Positions 56,301-64,000 of a DNA stretch of 64,000 bases are shown in pieces. The translations under genes were made by a program, and so were the position numbers. How positions within the stretch are numbered: the first letter of the stretch is position 1; each line of letters begins with the position of its first letter. Below the pieces are notes generated by a model, which was given only the letters and a program-made list of their open reading frames with translations, was not told where the DNA came from and did no database searches. The DNA lies in contig WHUZ01000104.1 in assembly GCA_015179045.1 (NCBI GenBank), positions 1-64,000 of the forward strand. The letters are read 5' to 3'. The DNA is from Kalaharituber pfeilii. Taxonomy: Eukaryota; Ascomycota; Pezizomycetes; Pezizales; Pezizaceae.

Positions 56301-56615
56301 GGGATTCTTGACAACAAACGGCATTGTGGTTCTAATAGGAACGCTGAAGTAATTTTAAGACATGTATCAAAGACGGACGGTTGTGGACCTAGCATGGTGG
56401 CTACATGGACTGAGGCAGGACTGCACGTTAACGGGTCTAAGGTTATATATCTCAGGATAAGGAACGCGACGACGGGCACACCTGAGTGGGCAGAGGACAT
56501 TCACTCAACCTGAGATCACACTGCCAAAATGGAATCTTCAACTGATGACAAGGAAGGTTTGTAAGCAAGCAATTTCCTATTTAAGAGTGTAAACAAATGT
56601 CACTCACATGGCTCT

Positions 56616-58900
56616 ATGACAGTCGGGATCGTTGAAATCAACGACAACTCAGAAAACCTACATGGCACAAAAAGCATGTCGAATCCGGAGGAGAGACCTA
56701 AGGACCCAAGTAGTAAAAAAACAAAACAAAACAAAACACGGTACCAATATGTAATCGCTCGGGTTTTGATATCGGTATTGCTTGCTTTGGGTCTTCTGGG
56801 ACTTTTCAAGGGATACGAAAGCAAAGGAGCATTGACAAGAAACGAAAAATATACCTTCAATACGGTGAACCTTTTTGTATCCACGTTGATGGGTCTAAAT
56901 ATGACGGTTAGTGTGTTCATTTCACAAGTCAGAAGGAAGGTCTTATGTACTAAATACTGTCAGATCACGTACGCCCACACGGTTAAACTCATTCGAGGAG
57001 GCATCAAAAATAAACCCGTGAGAAAGGGGAGTAATCAAGAGAACAGAGTACCACCGGACCAGAGGGGGAAGATTGAAGAGAAACACTGGACCATGCTGCC
57101 GGTATGTTTAACAATGAGCATCCTAGCACGTCTCAATGTAACGCAGAAAGCTTACTCAGATGAAATCCTCGCCTGAAGATATTTGACGAACTTGGTGGAT
57201 TCCGGCACACAGTCCGATTCCTTATCGAAATCTGGTACCCACAGCCGGTTGAAGAAGAAACTAGTGGTAAAGTTCAGGATCGAACTATTGTTATAGTTAA
57301 TGATCGAACTGGTGGTACGGCTACTTCTGGCTTCTTCATCCTGATTTGGGTCATCTTCAATTTGGTAAGTTACCATGTCACTGCTGATGGAAGGTAACCC
57401 AAATTCGGGCTGAAAAGAGTCAGCTTCTTTATCTAATCAAGAATACTCTTTTTTTGTAGGGCGTAACAATTGCCGTAGCACTGCTCGGATTAACCTACAG
57501 GTGAGTTTGCATAGTCATATCTATATAGATAGTCCACCCCGTATTCAGAGCGCTTATGCTAGCCTAACGTATTTAGTCTTGAAGAGGGGGCTGCTCTTGG
57601 AAGAAGCCCGGGTTCAATCTCCGTTGTGAATGCCTCACGGTGCTCTCAAAACAGTGCAGATATCCAAGCGGGGCAAGGAGCTTTCTCAGAAGGATACATC
57701 TGTAAGGCTTTTGCCGAGGCGTCAATCTTCAACAGTAGCACTCCCTACTATGGAGATTCCGGGAGCCCTGAATATGGATATAATTTTAAAAAAATTAGAA
57801 ATGGCTGGCAATATTTTGTATGCCCCCCGTTGTCAAGGATACTAGCCACTCACTTACTTCAATTAGTTTCGCGAGACTAGTGTGAAGGACCCTACTGTTG
57901 TAGTCAGCAGCAATCGCTCTGTTACGACTGGTGCAATTTGCACATCTAGAGAGCTGACAGCCATCGAGTATGCAGACGGCTGGAATCATTTCGTTTACTA
58001 CGATGACGCTGGAAAAACTGTCAATCTGACGACTGACGTGGCCGCATTCGACTCGACTAATTATTTTACTCCCAGAGGCTCCGATGACTCCATGCAATGT
58101 GAGAGTGGCAATCCACGCTGTCGCAGCTTACTCGTACTAGAACTGGGACTGGATGACTCGTCTATGCACTATTTGTACAACTGTTCCTCCTGGGTAGACC
58201 AAATGGCCCCTTCAATACCGTACCTATACGACATACCTGAGAGAGTTGCTAGAATCGCAGCAACTTCATTGGCCCAAAGTGGAATACCAGCGAGGATTGA
58301 ATTTTTGTCAGGGGACAATAGCACTTCCCCTCTTGTTACACCTTGGTTCTTCTTCTACTATGCAGGAGGGTATGTACCACTTATTTATATCTCGCCATAG
58401 CCTGACAGGCGGCAAGCGAGTAATGATATAAAAAAAAATAAAATAAAAAAAAACTTATTTATACATGTTATACACAGTTCATTCACTAACGTTCTCCTAA
58501 CTTTAGGTTCGGGTGGGGCAAGCAAGCGAAAGGGAATGCGGAAAAAATGGCTGAGATGATTTCAGAAGCCAGCGCTGGTGTTTTTGCTGTGATGGATCAA
58601 GTTAATCCACGACAGATAGTCAGTGGTAGCGAACCGTGGCGAGGTGTTGGTCTTGAAGTCAAATGGGAAAGGGTAATACGTACGAGCCTCCCTTCACCAA
58701 TATTTTTCATTCCTCGAAACCTTCTAGTTAGGAAAAGATGCTAACTGGACTTCTCGATTATGAATATAGCACTACTTGTCATTGTGGGGGTTTTACAGGC
58801 GATTGCAGCACTCCCCTCGATAATGTGGCAGATGAAATATCCCTGTCCCTCACAATCAGAATCTCCTGCGACCGAGGAAGATCACAAGGAGAAAGTGTGA
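56616..58900 (+). CDS. Multi-pass membrane protein, copy 2, intact
   Basis: Unrecognised family, paralogue of 18307-24552. Exons: 56616-56906, 56964-57101, 57179-57364, 57460-57500, 57577-57817, 57867-58369, 58507-58679, 58770-58900, total 1,704 nt, in frame throughout (567 aa). The introns have CTRAY-like branch points; the fourth uses the acceptor ATTTAG after CTAACG, which avoids an upstream TAG. Predicted: polar N-terminus, TM around ARVLISVLLALGLLGLF, TM around NLFVSTLMGL, a conserved loop GGFRHTVRFL, TM around FFILIWVIFNLGVTIAVALL, a large extracellular part (HYLYNCSSWVDQMAPS), C-terminal TM ALLVIVG-type (LLVIVGVLQAIAALPS) and a short acidic-basic tail. The exons align with copy 1 at every boundary. 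Role unknown. Confidence 0.78.
58390..58452 (+). mobile_element. Bare tail-A in intron 6 of gene copy 2
   Basis: tctcgccatagcctgacagg, cggcaagcgag, taatgatat, A-rich run, bounded by acttatttata at 58379-58389 and 58453-58463. The same intron of copy 1 (24100-24166) is empty. Confidence 0.92.
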
Positions 58901-59398
58901 AATATCTCTACTTGTTTGCAGTGCTTGCTAGTGTTTCTTGTTGTCCCTTGTGATACTGCTACCATGCTTAAATCAATCCGATGGTGTCAACATTTGTCTA
59001 GCTGAAAGTTCAGTTATCCCCATGTTTCTACTATATCGTCCATTATTTTTGTTCGTTTTGACTCTGCTCATCTTTCTCTTCTATGCTCTTGTCATAAGGC
59101 TCATCATGGTTTTGGATAACAATTTGACTGCATGAAATGGTCTCGATGCATCAATATCAATGGATGAGATTTACAGGTATAGGATATATCAATGGTGGGA
59201 GGGAGAGGCATGGCTGTTATGTTCGCAGTGATATATCCTTTCAGCTTTTACCGGCAATAAGAACCTTGATATAAAAGCAGCACAAAAATTATATTGTCCA
59301 GTCCTGGCCCTGGTAAGTACCTAACGTTAAAGGAAAGGACATGGTAGAACAACAATAATTGATATAAAAGAGCCCAGTCTTCCCCTACAGCTCTCGTT

Positions 59399-59860
59399 TT
59401 TTTTTTTTTTCTTCTTTTAATATCATTACTCGTATGCCACCCTGGGGGCTACGTCGACAGACTACATAGGAGATAAAAACAAATAAAGCAGTAAAACCAA
59501 ATGGCAATATAAAGGGGAAAATTGATGTGAACGCAAGCGCTTCCGTGTGCCTCATCTCTCTGCCCATCTCAGCAGCCCCACCAGCGGGTCCTGTTCATCT
59601 TCCTGCCCGTCTGGTGGCGACCTGCTTGCGTCCCGCCCCCTAGCCACCTCCTCCTGCACCCCTTGCATCTCGCCCAGATGTGTTCCGTCGTCTCCTCCTC
59701 CGTCCCGCACCATCGGCATTCCGGGCTGTCCTCCTGGCCGGTTTTGTGTCTCCATGCTCCTAAGGCCTTTCCCCCCATTATGCCTCCCAGAGTACGCACC
59801 AGGACCCCAGATTCTGCAAAGGTCTGTAACTCCCAGCCTGTTCCTCTCCTGTTGTAACGG
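59399..59860 (-). mobile_element. 5'-truncated LINE, knuckle region and tail-A
   Basis: Poly(T) and tail-A (catatgccaccctgggggct in reverse sense), then minus-strand ORF2 end with CRWCGTEEETTEHIWARC and upstream LGGIMGGKALGAWRHK. The 5' boundary is not defined by a duplication. Confidence 0.75.
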
Positions 59861-60795
59861 CGGTCGTGGCCTAGAGCCCGTGGATGACGGCGATCTACGG
59901 AGCGCAGGCAGGCAGGAGGTGGCAGGCGACGGTTCAGCAGTTCGCAGCGGTAAGGCGGTTCACAGCAGTACAGCAGTTCAGCGGGTCGGCACAGCAGGTA
60001 ACCACTCTACTTAGTAGAAACTAAATACAAGAGGTTGCGTAAAGAGAAAAGGAAAGGAGAACACGCAGCCATGAACACCACTTATACACACTTTTGAGAC
60101 TGCAATACGCACTCAGGTTGCATCCTTTTTACCCGTATGATATACATTGTACCGACATCCCGAAATGCTTGTCAGAGGTCATCTTAGCGTGGCACTATTT
60201 ACCCGGCTCGCTATACAATATCCCGTTACACCTGTGCTCTTTGTGCTTTGGCTGACTTCCTGATTCCTGATTCTGTTACCATCTCGTTCTAGTATCGGAG
60301 GTAAGTGCTCCCTCTCGCTGCCCAGTATACCTCCTCATTGCCTTTCAGGCCCTTGTATTCACTCGCCCCGTCCGATGTCGGTGTCCATTCTGGCGCCGGC
60401 CTCCCTCCTGAGATATTCTGGGAGTGAAGGTCCTTTTTTTCCGCTTACTTTCTCCTCTGGGGCCACAATCAAGAGCGCAGACTCGTATTGGCACGTGTTC
60501 ATGCAATCCATTGGAACGTGTTGAAGCGTACGTCGTGGAGGGGGTAGGACTTGGGAATGTCTGCCAAGCATGCACCTGTCATGGGATTAGCACGCATACA
60601 ACGCTACATACGGTTCGAAGCTTTGTACCTCGAGTAGGGTCAACCCTAGTCTGGACGCTAACTAGTTGTGACAGCTGAATGCCTTGTCATCAGTCAAGAC
60701 GATCAGGGAGGAACGCCTCTGTGCAGCCAACCTAGTTTCAACATAAGGATTCATCTTCTAGTAGCACAAGGTGACTTTCATTAACACTCTGCACA
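59861..60795. other. Intergenic with short CAGCAGTTC-type repetition
   Basis: About 59920-60000 repeats gcagttcagc/gcagttcgca. Nothing else was recognised; a minus-strand frame near 60345-60575 has no motif. Confidence 0.4.
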
Positions 60796-60800
60796 TCATC

Positions 60801-61385
60801 CTTTTTTTTTATTTTATTTCTTTTTCTAAATATCATTACTCGCATACCGCCCCAAGGGCTATGGCGAGATTTTTTTTTTTTTTTTATATATATCATTACT
60901 CGCATGCCGCCTGATAGGCTATGGCGATATGGCGAGATTAAATACATAAGGGAAAAAGAAAAATTGAGACTGAAATCGGGCCTCTATCTCTCTACCCACT
61001 CCATGAGTTCCGCCAGTGGGTCCGGCCCGTCCTCCGTTCCCTTTGGTGGCGCCTCGCCCTCCTGGCCACCTTCTCTTCCACACCTCACACCTGGACGAGA
61101 TATGTTCTGATGTCTCGTCTTCCATCTGCACCTCCGACATTCTGACCCGCCCGCCTTGCCGATTTTAAACTTCCAGGCCCTCAGGCCCTTCCCTCCCAAT
61201 AGGGACCTCAGGGTATGTACCAGGCTGCCCAACCGCCGAAGTGGTTGGTAGCACAGCTTCAACCGGTTTCTCTCATCTGCCTGCCGCCTCTTTGCTATCT
61301 TTCTCAGGCACACCTCTGTTACTACCTCCTCTTGGTAGGGAAGCACAGCTCCCAGCTTAGCAGCCTCTTCATTACCTCTCACGCT
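60801..61385 (-). mobile_element. 5'-truncated LINE with a tail nested in its own tail
   Basis: Minus-strand ORF2 fragment from the RNase H end (GNEEAAKLGAVLPYQEEVVT) through YQPLRRLGSLVHTLRSLLGG to a degenerate knuckle and LMEWVER, then tail-A. The tail is interrupted by the insertion at 60872-60927. Confidence 0.8.
60872..60927 (-). mobile_element. Bare tail-A inserted in another tail-A
   Basis: T run, atatatatcattactcgcat, gccgcctgataggctatggc, bounded by tatggcgagatt at 60860-60871 and 60928-60939. Confidence 0.85.
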
Positions 61386-61566
61386 CCTCATAGACAAATA
61401 TATTGGTGTCTAGACAAGTGGTACGTGACAACAGTTAGTAAGGCCACCCAGAACAACAATTGGCAAATAGGGTTACTAACTGATCTATCAGGCTAATGTT
61501 CAAATTACGGTCTCTTGCGGCACCTCTCTTCCGATTTGGAAGCCAAACATGGTACATGCTCGCACA

Positions 61567-62275
61567 ATGGTGAAGCCTGCGTCACTTTCAGGTCAAGCTG
61601 CGTACAGCACGATCAAAAAACGTTTAAGTGAGATTAATTGGCACTACCATGGCAAACAGCTACAAGCAGGGTTACGTGAAATTAAAAAAAAAAAAAAAAA
61701 GTGAGATTAATCCGGAACAATTCCCGTCGACAAAGTACGAACAGGATGAAGCAGTATTTATCAATATTGATAATGTCGATACCTCCACCAACTATGACAT
61801 GTTGGCCAGAGATGTCACGTACGCTACGTTGAAAATTACGATCAGCAAGCTTGGGCATTGAGTACCTATCGAAGACGGCCCACGAAATGGCAAAAAGCAG
61901 GCCGTGGGGTATATTCATGGGGCCAATCTAAGGCGGGTGATGCATTTGGTTGTGGGCCACAAGAACACAGCGCACTGGCTATTCTTCATAGACAGTGGTG
62001 CTCCAGCAATATTCGTTTTAACGCATGTTAGTACCTGTGAGGTTACTTCTTCGGGTGGTAGCGAGATGTTACCTTTTAGGGTAGTAGCGATAGCGAGATG
62101 GCATGGAGGGTCCTTCAGGGAGGAGGAACTCCTGGACTTTTCTTTCTCTAGACTTCAATATACATCTCTCACGCTGCCTCGTGCTATTCGCCTCGTGCCC
62201 ATTACATACGAGGGGACAGACGCAAGTCCCATTACAGTACCCCTATCTTCAAAGGAATGTCTAGAAGAAGTTTGA
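61567..62275 (+). other. Unknown ORF pair, possible aspartic-protease-like motif
   Basis: First frame from 61567 (MVKPASLSGQAAYSTIKKRL, SEINPEQFPS after removing the tail at 61639-61698) ends at 61860. Second frame 61904-62275 contains HWLFFIDSGAPAIFVLTHV, which looks like the hydrophobic-hydrophobic-D-S-G-A active site of retropepsin-like proteases. No second catalytic or flap motif is obvious and the frames do not join, so function is only a suggestion. Confidence 0.35.
61639..61698 (+). mobile_element. Bare tail-B, 60 bp, inside an ORF
   Basis: tggcactaccatggcaaaca, gctacaagcagggttacgtg, aaatt, A-run, bounded by aagtgagattaat at 61626-61638 and 61699-61711. Confidence 0.85.
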
Positions 62276-62634
62276 CTGTTGAACAAATCCGGCTAGTGAG
62301 CTCCTTCAGATACATGAAAGAACAAATGTCGTTGGATATCAACATCCCGTCCTCATACCATCTTCTTATCCCCACTTCACCGATAACAATATTCTCGGTG
62401 GAGATTTCTGCAGGTTGAACGAAGTGGACATATTACTGGAGTCCACCAAACGTCGGGTAACCATGTTCTGGGGTGGAGATTGGAAGGTAGTGAAGCAATA
62501 ATTTACTCTTCGCTCCTGCTTTACTTCGTAGTTTTCTTGTTTTTTCTAATTGTTTGCTTTTTGCGCCAGTGTTTTTGCTTTGCTTTTTATTTTTTATTTT
62601 TTATATTTTATTCTTTACTCTTGCTTTGCCCTTT

Positions 62635-64000
62635 TTTTTTTTTTTCTTTTTCGATCACATAACCCCGCATACAGGCCAGTGTTCCCAACCGGCCAGGCCG
62701 CCGACCAGGCCGGTCCAGGCCGTCCAGGCCGTCCAGGGCGCCCAGGCTGGTCCAGGCCGGTCCAGGCCGCCCAGGCCGTCCAGGCCATTCAGGCCGTTCA
62801 AGCAATTTCAGGGGCAGGAGGGCTGGTTACGAGGCTATTTCAGGGGCCACCTTCAGGTTACGATTTAATATGAACCTTTCAATATTTTCGGATAACTATC
62901 TAGACTTTTTTTTATTGAGCAGCGCTTTTCGCAGGTATTCAGGTAAGTAATTTTTTTTTGTATCGCTTGACTATATACTAATTTCTTATTAGTATTGCAG
63001 GGAGACAGACATTCCAACCACCGGTACTGGCGATGATGATTCCTTTAGTATTCTCCTATTCTTCACTCTCCATAGTGCAGTTCAAGTTTTGCCCTTGCAT
63101 CGACGATTCCCTGCAGTCCAGTCAGATGCCGATATCGAGTCTTCTGGAATTTGGGTTACAAAAATCTGGTGCGACAAAGTTGGATTTGACACTATGGTGA
63201 AGATGTGCATGGCTAATGGAAAGCGATACTGGCGGTGTAAAATCAGCAAGCAAAATCCTAAACATCAGAGAATGAGGTATACGTAGAATTTAGAGTACGT
63301 TCTGTATATAGCTAGCTACTGTATAACTTAACTCACACTGCAGCCTGAATGGCCTGGACCGGCCGGAATGGCCGGAATGGCCTGGACCGGCCTGGGCGGC
63401 CTGGGCCGGCCTAGATTTCTATGGCCGGCCCGTTGGGAACACTGATATTACAGGTTGCCAGCCTATGGCAGGGACCATACACCCGGGTCAGGTAGAGCAA
63501 CCCCTATCTATGTCCTCTACGTACACCCATTGGGCATCTAACATGCCTTCCGGCCCTTCTACTAGCCCAAATCAAGGCCGGTGAACCATTGCTCGACTGG
63601 GTTGCCATCTACTCCCTCCTGCCTCCACCCTTTTTCCTCTAAGTCTTCCCAGCATTGCCAAGTGACTTGCGCCCCATTCTTATCTTTCCTCTGGAGCCGC
63701 TCCAGCTCGCCACACTCGAACACCACATGTTCAGCACCACGCCTCCCCGAAGGTGCAGCGCACCTCCTCACCACTGATTCTCCTCCTCCACATGGTGACG
63801 CCTTTTCCAGTCCGCAGCCATGTGTAATTTGTGAGTGCACATTCCACTTCACAAACTTCCCCTTCCCAAAGCCAACTTGCGCCCTCTCCTCCTTCCTATT
63901 ACGAACTCCTAATGCAGTACACCCTCAGTGTCCTGCCCATCGTGTCTCATACAGCGGGCCCCCTCTTTCGCCTTCTCATCTACCTTCTCGTTGCGTTCGA
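62635..64000 (-). mobile_element. Tail-B LINE, ORF2 C-terminus, interrupted by hAT-like element
   Basis: Minus strand from the right edge: RNase H end (ERNEKVDEKAKEGA), linker, zinc region (THGCGLEKASPCGGGESVV, then EHVVFECGELERL), stop near 63562, 3' region with cctatggcagggaccatac, then after the inserted element the tail-B end (cataaccccgcatacagg) and poly(T). It enters from outside the window, so completeness is unknown. Confidence 0.7.
62687..63444. mobile_element. 758-bp hAT-like element with GGCC-rich subterminal repeats
   Basis: CAGTGTTCCCAAC...GGCCGG at left and CCGGCCCGTTGGGAACACTG at right. Behind each TIR lies an array of ccaggccgt/ggcctggac units in inverted orientation (62700-62810, 63350-63420). 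The interior frame at 63089-63286 contains GKRYWRCKISK, which may be a remnant of a BED zinc finger. An 8-bp duplication is not clean (tacagg on both sides). Confidence 0.6.

Larger units (their letters stand above)
55780..59395 (+). repeat. Duplicated locus, copy 2 (partner 17110-25390)
   Basis: Collinear with copy 1 from the upstream flank to about 500 bp past the gene. Lacks the foldback but carries a bare tail-A in intron 6. Confidence 0.85.

Noticed and set aside
57560..57576. Premature TAG in gene copy 2 after the fourth intron
   Set aside because: Using the acceptor ATTTAG just after the CTAAC branch point skips it and keeps frame in both copies.
62560..62680. Phe-rich membrane-like ORFs near 62500-62680
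   Set aside because: They are translations of T-rich sequence and the poly(T) of a LINE tail.

Overview
The window looks like a repeat-rich chromosome segment of a filamentous ascomycete, most likely a Pezizomycete (inference). The reasons are short GT-AG introns of 41-100 nt with CTRAY-type branch points, a DUF7708-NACHT-ankyrin NLR, a GPI-anchored FAS1 protein, a fungal Helitron, Tad/I-like non-LTR retrotransposons with an RNase H domain, and TAG/TAA stops replacing conserved Trp/Gln as in RIP-like decay. Genes are sparse and most of the sequence is transposon debris in nested layers.

Layout: 0-5.4 kb has a Copia pol end, a half-LINE tail, a 12-bp repeat and a broken NSRP1-like gene. 5.4-11 kb is the NLR with a near-identical ankyrin array. 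13.6-14.4 kb is an RNase H-fold gene and 15.5-16.3 kb a truncated LINE. 17-25.4 kb is one copy of a duplicated locus encoding a multi-pass membrane protein; its exon 6 is split by a 4,097-bp foldback element. 25.4-40.6 kb is a pile of LINEs, half-LINEs, bare LINE tails and TIR elements. 41.1-46.7 kb is a decayed Helitron, perhaps inside an 8.4-kb TA-flanked element. 50.0-51.4 kb is the FAS1 gene. 55.8-59.4 kb is the second, apparently intact copy of the membrane-protein locus. 59.4-64 kb holds more LINEs, a small unknown ORF pair and a hAT-like element.

Three systems stand out. (1) Two families of non-LTR retrotransposon 3' ends (tail-A, near TCGCCATAGCC...GGGCGGC...TAATGATAT-An; tail-B, near CCATGGCGRACAGCTGCAAGCGGGGTTACGTG-An) are shared by ORF2-bearing LINEs, by ORF1-only half-LINEs (two tail-A copies of 606 and 607 bp, one tail-B copy of 1.3 kb) and by bare tails of about 47-70 bp. 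Many are bounded by 10-14 bp target-site duplications (TSDs), so insertion boundaries and nesting order can be read directly. (2) The foldback element has two arms of about 1.6-1.8 kb built from layered arrays: a 27-bp outer array and an inner set of ten cassettes of 58-59 bp, each with a complete set of spliceosomal intron signals. (3) The duplicated membrane-protein locus gives an internal control: each copy carries insertions the other lacks.

TSDs, splice sites and reading frames were read by eye. Family names rest on motif recognition, not on database searches.
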